A stretch of 64,000 bases of DNA from Pleurostoma richardsiae (Eukaryota; Ascomycota; Sordariomycetes; Calosphaeriales; Pleurostomataceae), in contig JANBVO010000054.1 in NCBI GenBank assembly GCA_030052745.1, positions 144,550 through 208,549 of the forward strand. Reading direction: 5' to 3'. Each line of letters opens with the position of its first letter. The stretch's first letter is position 1. The position numbers and the translations under genes were made by a program. The notes beneath the pieces are model-generated. The model did no database searches, was not told where the DNA came from, and saw only the letters and a list, made by a program, of their open reading frames with translations. Below are positions 31,088 to 42,975 of this stretch, piece after piece.

Positions 31088-32947
31088 GGCTAGCAAGTGC
31101 GTGATGCTGCGGTGAAGCAGATGATGAGTTTTTGGACAGACTACAGACGAGAGAGGGAAGAGAAAGGCGGCAGTGGCCTATTATGAGGCTGAAGGGATTA
31201 ACTGCCCACGGTGCAGTGCGTACTGGTCTCGGGCTAGGAGAGACACAGGAGAGAGATCGACAGGTTTGTGTTATATACGGAGTACAGGGGCGACGGATAC
31301 AGGGAAGCAGGTGGCAGCGGCTGCACGGGAGATCGCAATGCCGAAAGAGGTCAACAGGGAGGAGAGAGGGCCGAACTGGATGGCTATGACGACCAAACCG
31401 GCCAGTGCGGTCGTTCGCAGCGGGGACTTTCAGCTGCTTCCAGCTTTCTTCCAAGTCCGTCCGACATGATGATATCGCATGCAGGGGACAAGAGTCAAGA
31501 TTGGGCTCTCCCTCCCTGGTCGGCGAGCACTCGAGCCTCGGTGATGTCGATCATCACAAACAAAGACCCAATATATCGGCATGATGACTCCAGTCTGATC
31601 GATCCTCGCGGCCGATGAAGAGTCTAAAGGTGCCCGCCGATCCACTTAGATGGAGGACTAGGAGGGCTAAGACGCCAGGACATGGTGTTGAACTTGGAAT
31701 GTGGGGGCCCGCAGGGCCGGGCTGGGCAGTGGGCAAGCAGCCGGTGGCTTTCCCATGTCTCTCCCATGAGACCCACCGAGGACGTCCGCGGTGGGCCTGC
31801 GAGGTGGATGCGAGAGGATCTGAGCCGGCGGCCAGAGTGACAACCTGACAAGACATCAATTGCCCTCCCGAGACTGGTCGAGCGAGCACGTTATCCGCGC
31901 CAAGGCTAGTCGAGGAGCCATTGCTGCGGTGTCCAGCCTGAGACAAGACCACATAGAACTGGCCTGTGTTAGCCCCCGGCCGGTCCGGCCATACCGTATG
32001 CAGCCCAGCGCCCGAGGGCTAATTATTGCAAACGCACACAGACCTGGTGTCTTGGGCAACGTCTCCTCACATATCAGTCTCAGGGCTGTAATTACGCGGC
32101 TGATAAGGTATAACGGTATAGCATCGAGGCTCTAGCTGGGAACGGAAATCGGCTTCGCAGTCCACAGCTCGCCCTGCAGTGCGCCATTCCATCTGACACC
32201 TCTTCCTAACGGTTTATCACAACGGTAGACTGCCATTCCACTCAGATGAGCGACCGCAAGGGCCCGCAAGTGTCGATAGCGTCGACGTCGATCTCGCGGT
32301 ACTGCGATTGTACTTTTCCCCAGTGGGATCGTCGATGTGGGTTAACACCGAACACTGTGAGGGACATCCAGTGTAAGCAGTACTGAAGGCCTTCAAGGTT
32401 TACTTCTAAGTTCCCTCGGGTTTGTACCTCGCCGGAGTGAAGCTACCGCCCCGTATCTGGAGGTACCATCTTCAAGTGGAACTCTCTCCGCTGGTGGCCC
32501 GTCGGACGGTAACCTGGAGGGAGGGGGTCATCCACAGTCCGTTGCTAGGTACCCCAGCCTTGGCTGGAGACTCGACGGGCGGGACTGGGATATCCGGTGG
32601 GAGCAGAAGCTGCGGGTCGACGTCACTCCCTTTCTTCCCTGCTAGGAAAGAGAAATTGATCGCGGCCGGCTGCGAGTCCGAAAGGAGACGGAAAAGACCA
32701 GTCCCTGCGGATGATCGGCGTTCCTGCGATCAAAGCACAGAGACCGGGATGGTTGCAGTTGACCCCCGGCGCTCCTCATTGGATTCCAAGACTGCTGCTT
32801 GTGTCATGCTCGTCCGATCTCAGGAGATATAACCCGGCCCTGTTTCCACAAATGCTTGTTTCTCTCTGTGCAGCCTTACCCAAATCCTCACAAGGACTCA
32901 GTCGGTCGTTCGATTCTCCTGCGCACTTGGACGCAACTACAGCCATC
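31088..32947. other. Intergenic between P450 and elongase genes
   Basis: A 1.86-kb divergent promoter region without a supported gene. A GATATAAC element at about 32825-32832, some 120 bases before the elongase start and followed by a CT-rich stretch, is a plausible TATA-type promoter for the elongase. Confidence 0.45.
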
Positions 32948-34086
32948 ATGTCTTCCTCTTTGACCATGTCCATGAATGCTACCTCGAGCCAGCAGCTCAG
33001 GGGCAAGCAGCTCCCTGCCGGTGCCTGGGACCTCTTTGATGGGGTCTGGATATCTGTCATGGGCTACCATGCAGACGAGTTCAAGTTCGTCCAGGGCGAG
33101 ACGCCGATGTCGACGCTGCCTGAGACAACCGCGGCCATCGCGGCGTACCTTGTCATCATCTTCGGCGGCAGGGAGCTGATGCGGAAGCGTGAGCCCATGA
33201 AGCTCAGCTTCCTCTTCAAGCTGCACAACTTCGTGCTCAGCATCCTGAGCGGTGCTCTGCTGGCCATGTTCATCGAACAGCTTGCGCCGACCCTCTGGAA
33301 AGACGGCCTGTACGAGAACATCTGCGGTGATGACGGCTGGACTCGTCCCCTTGTCACTCTTTACTACGTGAGTATCCTTCTCCAACACATTGTTGAGTGA
33401 GTATCCACTGACAATTCATCAGCTCAACTACATCACCAAGTATGTCGAGCTGCTTGACACGCTCTTCCTGGTGCTCAAGAAGAAGCCTTTGACTTTCCTT
33501 CACACCTACCACCACCCGGCGACTGCCTTCCTCTGCTACACGCAGCTCGTCGGCAACACCTCCATCTCCTGGGTGCCCATCACTCTGAACCTGACGGTGC
33601 ATGTCGTCATGTACTGGTACTACTTCCAGTCGGCGCGTGGAGTCAAGGTCTGGTGGAAGGAGTGGATCACTCGCCTGCAGATTGCACAGTTTGTGATCGA
33701 CCTCGGTAAGCAATCCCCCGCAGGAACACTTCATGTCGATCGTGAGCTCCCTTGACTGACCTCATCCAGGCTTCGTCTACTTCGCCTCGTGGGACTACTT
33801 TGTCAACGCCTATGACCTGCCCCTGCCCAAGACTGGCCGGAAGAAGTGCAACGGCACGCCCTTCGCCGCGACCATGGGCTGTGTGGTCCTGACGTCCTAC
33901 CTGGTTCTGTTCATCATGTTCTACCTCAACACCTACATCCGGAAGAGCAGCCGCAGGTCCGCCAAGGGTGCCAAGGGCACCAGCGCTGTGGACGTCAAGG
34001 ACAATGTCTCGGCGGTAAAGCAGAGCGCCGTCAAGGTGGCCAACGGCACAATGGCGCACTCAGTCCAGCCTCTGTCTGAGCGGTAA
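32948..34086 (+). CDS. ELO-family fatty acid elongase
   Basis: Three exons: 32948-33367, 33423-33705 and 33770-34086, giving 339 residues (donors GTGAGT and GTAAGC). ELO proteins condense malonyl-CoA with fatty acyl-CoA in the ER membrane. The signature histidine box is HTYHH at residues 167-171 ([10 protein letters not shown]), preceded by the conserved [18 protein letters not shown]. Other family motifs are [16 protein letters not shown] and [11 protein letters not shown]. About seven hydrophobic segments are seen. The C-terminal tail is basic, but the end (VQPLSER) has no clear KKXX signal. Whether it acts on saturated, very-long or polyunsaturated chains cannot be read from the sequence. 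Confidence 0.95.
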
Positions 34087-36372
34087 CCAGCGGGGCTCCG
34101 GCAGATTGCGGTTAGTTGGCGCCTAAGTGGCCCGCCCACAGGCCCTTGGCAGACCGATGTATCAACTCAACTTGTAGGGATAGGGAACAGGCGGACTGGT
34201 GGAGAGCCGTGGTTGGCGGGCGGACGGACCACGGCGTAATGCCTGACTGGGAAAGGGGCTCGTTCCCGGCAGTTCTGTAAACAGAGGGGGCCAAGGGAGC
34301 AATGCTGCAAGCCAGCGAGATATCTATCGTACCTGTATCGTAATCATTCGACCATAATTCGTAACACAGATAAATTTGGCAGCGGATGCTCGGCGGTTGC
34401 GGACGCCTCAGTGTGTAGGGCAGAGTGGTGATGAGGTTCAAGAATGCGCTAACTAGGCCAGAGACAATGGGAGTTGGCGCGGGAAGCTAAGACAATCCTC
34501 CGAAGTTACACTACGCCGTGTACCCGCTGGTACGGTACCTGATTCGACAGAGCCTCATGCAAGGATGTACTTCCGCGCCACAGGGACAGGCCAACTTAGC
34601 TACGGTACCTAGGTAGGTACCTAGGTACTCCGTACTGTACTCCGTACCTCTCCTTGCGGCCCGGGCGCCCTTGTTGGGATCAGGGGTCAAGCCACAGGCA
34701 GACAGACAGCCAGCCCTTTTCCTCTTTTTCTCGTTTTCTCCTGTTTTTTTCCTCTCCCAAGCAACCCAATCTGGCACTAACTGTGCTTGTTCCCGCAGGG
34801 TTACATCATGTTTGGGGCAGGTTACGTGCAACATCCATGTACCGGCCCAACATCTCGATAATCTCTTGGGACGGGAAACGTCAATTCCGACAACACAGAC
34901 GATAAGCGGCGACGAACCACGACGAGCTACGGCAGCAACCTGAGCTTCAGTGGGTCTTGGCTAAGGTTTAGGCGCCAGGCGAGCATTCCAACTGCATCAT
35001 CGTCCGTCGAATTGATTTGAGTATCGCTCGCGCTGATTGCATGTGATTTCTCGTACTGCGCTGCGCGACCCAAGGGCGGCATTCCGTTTTCGTCAACCCA
35101 CCCGAATGAATCACCGTCTGGCCCCACGTCTCACCTCCCGCCCAACGACGTTAGCTGTCTACCTGTCAAAGTGTCTTGGGCGCCTCGTAGGTCAAAGTGA
35201 GGGCTGAAAGGGTAAGATTAGACGCGTTGTTGTGGCTAAAACATCATCAAAAGGTCGACAGGACGCAGACGCAGGGTCCTGCGAGGACACGAGGAGAGAG
35301 CGCACAGTCCTCGCCCAAGGGACTGCCCGCAATCTCAGATATCTCGGAGGATTTGCGCAAGGAATTGGCGTCTAAGGCCGGCTCTTCCACGAGGCCCGAT
35401 CGAGACAGAGGATCAAGGCACGGCGATCTTTCCAATAGTCTCGCTGAGCTTGGGCTCGGCTCCACGGCCCTGGACCTCCTGGCGGACATGGCAGCACTGG
35501 ATGATGATCGCGCGCAGCGTCAGACTTCTCTCATCATCGAGATCTGTCTCTGCTTGCCGTCTCCACCGCCTTGTTCGGCTTCCGAAGCCGGCTATGCAAG
35601 TCTCCGGCACTACTGCCCTTGCAATCCTGGCTGTCATCTTTCGGGAGTCTTTGACAGGCGAGGATGAAAGCGGCCCAGGTGGTCCTCTCCTCCAGCCGCC
35701 GTAACACTGTCGTCACTGGCGACGGCAGGAGGGAAACGGCGTCTTCATTGCGATACGCGGCCTGGCGATGCAGGGACTGTCTTCAGATGCAAGGACAGGA
35801 CGCCATCAACCTCGTACTCAAGCCGTCTGAGAGTCGAGACCGTGGGCATGTTCCACCCTACAAGTTGCCAAGTGGGCCACTCCGTCCTTGCCCAGCTGAA
35901 GGCAGCATATCAGTGCACGAGGGTGATCGACAGTCGAAAGAGCTCTATTCATCCCTCCCCTCATTCCATGACGGGCACTGCACGGCGCTTCTCTGTGCCT
36001 TGCCCGGGGAGAGCGGATTCCTCCGGGGCTCCGCCATGACTGAAGCATCCACTGTTGCATCCCACTCCTCCCCCAGCTGGGCCTGGGTGAGCGTCCATTA
36101 TTCAAACCCTTGCACTCTGGCTAGCGCTGTGATAAACCTAGTATCTGTGGAATTGATGATGGAGTACGCCTGAGCGCATCGTCACTGGCTAGCTGGCAGC
36201 TGCGCATTCCTACTCCCTATGCTACGCTCATCACAAGTGTTTACGCAGCTCATTTTCACAGTCTGAGAATATATGCTGTATCTCTGGGGCCTCCGAACCT
36301 TGTGTCCTGGGTCGACAGCAAACGAGTTTGAACGAAGCGGCATCTTTGCAACTTCATCTTTATCTCGCGACG
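34087..36372. other. Intergenic, elongase to thioesterase, 2.3 kb
   Basis: Contains a GTAC-rich tandem motif (34604-34648, listed separately). A 156-codon open frame at 35197-35667 and another of 169 codons at 35664-36173 lie end to end in different frames; neither has a recognisable domain. The first has one coding-looking stretch (ISDISEDLRKELASKAGSST and LAELGLGSTALDLLADMAAL), so an unrecognised or decayed gene is possible. I do not call it. Confidence 0.35.
34604..34648. repeat. GTAC-rich tandem 12-mers
   Basis: Two perfect copies of GGTACCTAGGTA are followed by CTCCGTACTGTA and CTCCGTACC, so four 12-base-register units of two kinds lie side by side. Each contains palindromic GTAC and CCTAGG cores. 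Related strings occur at 5703-5792, 55448-55480 and 59011-59036 in other intergenic regions. Confidence 0.8.
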
Positions 36373-37528
36373 ATGTCGACCTACATCCTGGGAGCCATCA
36401 ACGACAGCCGGGGTAGGACAGGCCGATATGGGCCTGCTGAGGATGGGCCTCTACCAGGCCTGCCTTCGCTCCAGATCAAAGGAGGTTTCCCTTCAACTGT
36501 TCTGAGTGTCCATGCAATCTGGATCACCTTGGTCGTGTTGTTTGTTGCCTTCAACCTCAAGAACCTGCCATTCATGTGGCATGTGAGTACCATTTGCTAC
36601 AAGCTGCATGCACTGCGGCACCTGACTGACTGGCTTGCAGTTGCGGATCGTGAACGGCTTCCGCTTTGTTTGTCGCTCACAGCGGCCCAAGGTTCCGCTG
36701 AGACCGTCACATATCTTCCAGCCCATCATCACGACCTCCAGCGCCCAGTTGATGGAGATCGACTTCAACATCCACAAGACCAATTCATCGTATTTCTCAG
36801 ATGCCGACATTGCCCGGACACACCTTGTGTGCACTCTGTTCTCCCAGGGAATCGAGCAGATGCGAGGTGGCTCTTCCGCTTACACGGGCTCCGCCAATCC
36901 CGTGTTTGGCCTCGCCTTGGGCGGTGTGTCGTGCAACTTTCGCCGCGAGGTGCGACCCTTCGAGCAATTCGAGATGTGGTCGCGCATACTCGCCTGGGAC
37001 GAGAAATGGGTCTACATCGTAACGCACTTTGTCCGGAAGGACTCGGCCAAGCCCAAGGCCTACACTCTGTACCCGCAGCAAGGCCAGCAGCGCAAGGCAG
37101 AGGAGCAGCTAGGCTCTACGAGCGAGAGGCCTGCTTTTACAAGCGATGAGAAGCCAGGCTTCAAGGTCGAGAAAGACCTCTTCGCGACGACACTCAGCAA
37201 GTGTGTCTTCAAGTCGGGCAGGAAGACTGTCTCGCCTGACCACATGCTACGAATCGCGGGACTGCTTCCCGCGGAGGACTTATCCTCGACCCATGACGAG
37301 GACGAGAGACTGAGAGTGGCCGAGGAGGTCCAGAACGTGGAGGCCCAGCGGCAGAGGGGCCTGAAGATTGCTGCCCAGCTAGAGACGCAGAAGCAGCAGC
37401 AGGCCCTCGAGGAGGAGTTCAACGCCAGTGAGGAAGTCCTGGGCCGTCACACCGACGGCAGCGGGATCGGCGGAGTCGTCAGCACGCTGCTACAGCTCGC
37501 ACATGTCAAGAGCTCGCAGTTCTTGTGA
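36373..37528 (+). CDS. THEM6-like / hotdog-fold thioesterase family protein
   Basis: Two exons, 36373-36582 and 36641-37528, phase 0, with a 58-base intron (GTGAGT...TTGCAG), giving 365 residues. Exon 1 supplies an N-terminal hydrophobic helix (AIWITLVVLFVAFNLKNLPFMWH). The catalytic-type region has FQPIITTSSAQLMEIDFNIH, then YFSDADIARTHLV and the hotdog-fold strands FEMWSRILAWDEKWVYIVTHF. This order (membrane helix, LMEIDFN, YFSDAD) is that of the THEM6 / 4-hydroxybenzoyl-CoA thioesterase-like family. The C-terminus is a Gln/Glu-rich helix. Function is inferred: hydrolysis of an acyl-CoA at a membrane. An in-frame ATG 15 codons upstream (36328) is an alternative start. Confidence 0.78.
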
Positions 37529-38641
37529 TCGTCGTGCCATGCGGGCTCTGAGCGATTCATTCAACACGTGTACACATACATGATACTACGTACCCGCGAT
37601 ACCCCCGGGATAATAGATAATAGGGACAATAATCGTCGGACTATTCTGTACAATAGGATCTGCATCACCGCGTACTCCCGTAGTCCCGTACTCCCTTGTG
37701 CTTTTCCGTCGAGAACCCTGATGTTTCACACGGTGCAGCGCTGCCGCTGAGAGAGATCGTGGGTATGATCTCCATCGAAGATTCCAAGGAGTTGGCGACC
37801 ATACGTAACTCTCTCCGTTATCAACGCCCATAACAGGGAAACGGACACTCCTGGGCCCATTGATCGACGGCACTATTCGCTTTTACTGTAGTCTTGATCC
37901 CAGGCTCCCGGAAGCCCTTACACCCGTGAGATTAGCGCAGTTCAATGGAGTATGTGCGCTACGGTAGTCCTGCATGCCCACGGCGCCATGGCTGCTGGCA
38001 GACCCACCACAAGGTCTCAGAGCCGCCAGCGCTTCAGCGCCCCTTAGCATCACAGACTATCATAGCGCCGTGGGGGCTCCAGATGGGGAGAAATCCCGTT
38101 CATGTTCCCATTTCCCATCTTGGTACCGGTGGGGCGGCCCTCGGGGATCGACATCGAAGTATAGAGGCTACTGCAGTCTAGGGCGGGCGCTCACCAGTCG
38201 TGCCCGCAGGCCCGGCTCTGCAGGACGCGAAAGGGCCTTGGGTTGTCGTGCCGGCCTCCCTCGCCAATGATTGCCTTGGTATTGGGTCCTCTCCATATGT
38301 CACAGAGGCGGTGACGTCGGAAGGGTGACAATGTTGGCAATTTACCGTGTCTCGGGGGCAGAGTCGCCGAGCCACCGTGCCGGGCCTCCCTCGAGACGGC
38401 GTCGGAGGGAGTCTTTACGTACTGAGGAGGACGTGGCCTGCCGTTCGCGATGCTGTCTGTCTAATGTGGTATGATGAGTCCGGCCTTTCAAGGAAGAGCA
38501 AGTTAAACAAAGGCAGAGCGGGTTCCTATTCCTTCGGCCATGAAGCTTTAACAAGAATTCCCGAGTTTCTTTGGAAGGGGAAAACAACAGGATCAACGGA
38601 TCTACATACTCTCGCGCCCACCTCCAGCGTGCCACGCAGCC
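37529..38641. other. Intergenic, thioesterase to MFS gene
   Basis: A 1.1-kb gap between plus-strand genes. AT-rich near 37560-37680 after the thioesterase stop. No supported gene, tRNA or repeat. Confidence 0.4.
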
Positions 38642-40934
38642 ATGCGGCACTTCCCACTCGACAGCCACGGGCCTCCCCGGTATGTGGCAGGCCGGTCGAG
38701 ACATGCCCGGGGCGACTCTGATTCACAGGCGTCCACCCGGCAGCTCACCCGGGCGCTGGGCGAGGGCAGCAACAACTTCTCGACCGAGTCCTTCAGCCGC
38801 GCGAGGAGCATCGCCGAGGAGACCCTCGTGGAGTGGTCGCCTGAAGAACCTTCGCCGCAGCTGCCGCCGCTTCAGCGCGAGGAGAGGAGCTTCGACCGAA
38901 ATGCCGGCAGCATGATGGAGGACGTCTTCGTCTCGCTGGGCTATCTCGGCCCCCAGCCAGCGCACTCGTCGCTCGGACGCCCTACCTCTCACATACCGCG
39001 CGCGCCCACCCCCGTTACGTGAGCACCTCACTCTCTCACCAGTGCTAATCGTGCTGCCTTGATGATGCCTCGCTGACCGCAAAACAGCGACCAGCGGCAT
39101 CCCGGCAAGCCGGACGCCAAGATCAGCAGGACGACGGTGCAATTCGACCCGGAGCTGCGCGAGGTGGACGAGGAGCCGCCCTCGGACGAGTCCCGGCGCT
39201 CATCGACGGCCGACAAGGAGGAAGAGGGCTTCCTAAGTGGGTGGCCGCTCACCCTGCTTGTCGTGGGCCTCTGCCTCGCAGTTTTCCTGATCTCTATTGA
39301 CCGCACCATCATCACAACCGTGAGTGTACCTGCCTTTTTCTTAGACCTCCTCATGTAGCAGGGAAAACCAACTAACAGTAACCCCCAAGGCAATCCCATA
39401 CATCACAGCAGAGTTCCACTCGACGCCAGACCTCGGGTGGTACGGCTCTGCGTATCTGCTGACGGCATGCGCCTTCCAGCCCCTGTTCGGCCGCGTCTTC
39501 ACGCTCTTCTCTATCAAGTGGTCGTACCTCTTCTCCCTGTCCATGTTCGAGCTCGGATCGCTGGTATGCGCCGTGGCTCCTAACTCACCCGCCCTGATTG
39601 TCGGGCGTGCCATCGCGGGATTCGGGAGCGCGGGAATCCTAACGGGCTCGTTTGTCGTCGTGGCCACTGCGGTGCCGCTGAGATTGCGGCCGATCTACAC
39701 GGCAGGCGTGGGCTTGATGTAAGTAGCTACATGCCTTTCCGGAATGTGTATGAGAGTCACTACTAACACCAGACAGGTTTGGAGTAGGGGCTACAGCTGG
39801 ACCGTTACTAGGAGGAGTCTTCACAGATCTTGTGGCACGTACACCTTTTGCCCCCTTTTCACGTCCTCGGCCACCATGCTAATCGGCTGCCTACAGACCT
39901 GGAGGTGGTGCTTCTACATCAACCTGCCCGTCGGCGCCGCAACCGTCGCGGCCGTCTTCTTCTTCTTCCGCCCCAAGCCGCACCGGCACGGGGACCGGCG
40001 CTTCATCGACCGCGCCTGCGACCTGGACCTGCTCGGCAACGCGATCCTGATCGGCGCCGCCGTCATGCTGTTCCTGGCCCTCGAGTACACCACCACGGGC
40101 CACGCCTGGACCAGCGCGCTGGTGCTCGGCCTGCTCTGCGGGGCCGGGTGCACGGCGCTGGCCTTCGTGGCCTGGCAGTGGTGGAAGCAGGACGGCGCGC
40201 TGATCCCGCCGGCCATCGCGACGCAGCGCACGGTGGCGGCGTCGTGCGGGCAGGCCTTCGCCACGTACGGCGCGCTGCTGATCCTGACGTACTTCCTGCC
40301 CATCTGGTTCCAGGCGATCCGCGGCGCCTCGGCGGTGGGCTCCGGCGTGGACATGATCCCCTACTTCGTCGTCAACGCGGCCTTCTCGCTGCTGGCGGGC
40401 GTCTTCGTCTCGGCGGTGGGCTACTACGCCGCGCCGGCGGTGGTGGGCAGCGCGATCGGCACGGCCGGGTGCGGCCTGCTGACGCTGCTGGGCACGGGCA
40501 CTACGCGGGCGCAGTGGGCCGGCTTCGAGGTCGTGGCGGCGGCGGGCTTCGGGCTGGCCATCCAGCAGGGCTTCACGGCCGTGCAGACCGTGCTGGACCC
40601 GGCGGACGTGCCGGTCGGCACCGCGGCGGTGGTGGCGTCGCAGTCGCTGGGCGGGGCGGTGTTCCTCTCGGTGGGCAACAGCGTCTTCCAGAACCAGCTG
40701 ATCAAGGCCTCGCGCGACAAAGTTCTACCCGGGGTGGACATCCAGGCCGTCATCAACGCGGGCGCCGCGTCCTTCAGGGACCTGGTACCCGCGGACCAGC
40801 TGCCCGCGCTGCTGGAGGCGTATAACAGGGCGCTGCAGATCACGCTGACGGTGGCAATCCCGCTGGGTGGGCTGGCGTTCGTAGCGTGCTGCTTTATGGA
40901 GTGGAAGTCGGTTAAGGTGAAGAAGAATGCGTAG
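38642..40934 (+). CDS. DHA2-type (14-helix) MFS multidrug transporter
   Basis: Five exons: 38642-39018, 39088-39319, 39390-39718, 39777-39831 and 39897-40934, giving 676 residues. DHA2 transporters export toxic small molecules by proton antiport. A cytosolic N-terminal region of about 160 residues is Ser/Pro/Glu-rich; helix 1 begins at WPLTLLVVGLCLAVFLISID with the loop DRTIITTAIPYI. Motif C is seen as FGVGATAGPLLGGVFTD, and WRWCFYINLPVGA is typical. The donor of the fourth intron is a poor GTGGCA; it is the only choice that keeps frame and gives FTDL-TWRWCFY. Codon use in exon 5 is very GC-rich. Substrate unknown; no biosynthetic enzyme adjoins it. Confidence 0.88.
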
Positions 40935-41385
40935 GGTTGGGGAGGAGAGATGGAGGTTTCATGGGATAGGTGGCAGCATTTGCGAATTGGGATAAGAAGC
41001 ATGATATAGGAACACCCATAATAGGATAGTTAGATTCGTAGTAGTAGCTATGATGAGGATAATCACGAGTACAGTCAATATCATGCTCAGAAGTGACCTG
41101 AATATAACCTTCACTCCTGATTCAACTTGGAGAACATGGTGGGTAATAAGAATCCCCGATTCCAGCGTGGTACCAGTCATCTCATAGCTGAGCTCGAGTG
41201 TTCAGTTTTTTAACTTCTTTATAGATGGTTGTATTAATGGCATTAATGGGTATAATATCAACTATGCACAAGTCGCTTGTCCTACGAAATGACGCTCGCC
41301 GAACGAGACGCCATCACCAATCCCCAACACCTTGAGAAAGACAGTCCTGCACCAGTACACAGGAATAAACCTCGTACGCCTTGCC
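40935..41385. other. AT-rich spacer, convergent 3' ends
   Basis: A 451-base region, markedly more AT-rich than the genes (about 40990-41260). No coding sequence seen. Confidence 0.4.
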
Positions 41386-41505
41386 CTAGGTGGTCTGCGT
41401 CCCGTTGACGTTCACTGGGTTGCAAACACTGATCCCAACACAGTCCTCGACAATATTAGGGCTGATAGTCGGGCTGATGTCGAGTAGAGTTAAGCCGTCG
41501 TCGTC

Positions 41506-41538
<33 letters not shown>

Positions 41539-41760
41539 GCTGCTGGTCGTGGTGGTGTCCGTTGTATTCGTCGCCGCTGTTTGGGTGGTCTGGTCACCGT
41601 CGACGTTGACGGGGTTGCAGACAGCCACTCCGACGCACTCCTCAGTGATGGTAGGGCTGATAGTCGGACTGATCTCGATGAGGGCCCTCTTGGGCTTGAC
41701 TGGGTGGCTGAGCACCAGGCCCAAGGCGGCGCTCAGCAGGAGGACAAGCGAGCGGTGCAT
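41386..41760 (-). CDS. Small secreted protein with an internal 30-residue duplication
   Basis: A 124-residue frame with no intron. A signal peptide (MHRSLVLLLSAALGLVLSHP) is followed by KPKR at residues 22-25, a likely Kex2 processing site. Residues 30-59 and 95-124 are two copies of a 30-residue unit, 23 of 30 identical by my count. Each unit starts ISPTISP, has a two-cysteine core (CVGVAVCNPVNV or CVGISVCNPVNV) and ends QTT. The copies are separated by a Thr/Ser spacer containing 13 consecutive Ser and three Asp. The protein ends right at the second copy. I recognise no named family. Candidate roles are surface-active or effector peptide, or processed peptide precursor; all are inference. 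Confidence 0.72.
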
Positions 41761-42975
41761 GGCTGTTCAGTGGCTGGGAGCCGTGGCAGCTCTTTCTGCG
41801 TTCGAGCGAAAGAATGTGGGCAAGACGCCAGATAGGAAAGGATCGACACGAGGAGGGATGACAGCTTTCGTAGAGGGTGGACGGGGCACCGGATACGACG
41901 GAAGCAGAAAGGAGCGTGCGAGTTGGATTATATCATGAGGAATGCGCAACGGCCAGCATTGACAGTGGTCTCGGAGCCAGTTCCGGGAGCAAGGAGAGGC
42001 TAGAAGCCAGAGTCGAGAATCGAGAAAGCGCAAGGAGATCAATAGTCCTACGTCAGGGGTTGTTGAGATACTTAAACTAGTTGCACACGGACAACAGGAG
42101 ACAACAATCAGCAGCGGCATTCGCGCCGCGTCGCAGAGGCATGGATTGTCATGCTAACCGGTCCGAGAAGGTGGACGCCCTCATACAAAATCTGGGACGC
42201 ATCTACCGGGACTGGGCAGGATCTGTGCGTATGCAGGCGATCTGCCGGTACCATTGAATCGGAGGACGCCCACAATCTTCCTAATCGGGGATGCGTGATG
42301 CGGATCGTGGTGGATGTCTCACATAGCAACTGCATAGCCTGCATTAGCTCGACCGGCGGATCTCCCACCCAGATCCATCATCCCGGTCAGGCTAGTGGGC
42401 GATCAGCCTCCTCCAACGTCTCTCCTTGGCTCCGTCGTCCCAGCTCGTTCTCTAATCTGCCAAGTCTGTCCTGGTCCCATCCCTTTAGTGCGCCGTGCTA
42501 GCTCTCCTCCGCCCCTTGCTGCAGCGAAATGTCTGCGTCAGTCGTGCTGGATCACATGCAGGTGTCTGTGTGTATGCAGGCAAGCATGCCAGACTGGTGC
42601 GTCTCTAGCTGAATGCAACGTCCAAAACGGGCAATGCCGATCGCTGCGACATGTCTAATGACTGCGTCCGACTATCGAGTCTACGCCCCCAGAGTCCCAT
42701 ATGCGGTCTTCCAAGTAACCTGGTTGGTGGCAGGCATGTTGCGTAATGGCCGGAAACAACGGCCGTCCGTCTTGTTTCCGTCCTTGTAGGCCTCTGGGAC
42801 CCCTGGGCTATGTGTGCCACGGAGGCATCGAATAGGATAGACGCCGATTCCGACGGCTGACAATATCAATTCCCTCCTCTGGAGATACCCAGGGCTCCAT
42901 TTAACGGTTGATCACGGCTGCCATTGTCTCTCAAGGCCGAGTTGCTGTCAGAATACGGTTTGCCAGACAGACATC
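41761..42975. other. Intergenic, divergent secreted-protein and CYP52-type genes
   Basis: A 1.2-kb shared upstream region. No further gene, RNA or repeat that I can support. Short open frames on both strands look random. Confidence 0.4.

Noticed and set aside
29978-31093. 371-codon open frame antisense to the P450 gene
   Set aside because: A shadow of a high-GC coding sequence; repeated VLG/GGLG-like segments and no homology features. The minus-strand P450 motifs settle the strand.
31615-32832. Several 75-136 codon frames between P450 and elongase
   Set aside because: None has coding-like third positions, domains or a consistent start; treated as promoter DNA.
39830-40825. 331-codon alternative frame within the MFS gene
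   Set aside because: Arg/Pro/Gly-rich shadow of the transporter; lacks hydrophobic helices and disagrees with the exon joins.
42395-42658. Short open frames between the secreted-protein gene and the CYP52 gene
   Set aside because: Cys/Ser/Pro-biased random-looking sequence with no signal peptide, conserved motif or splice support.
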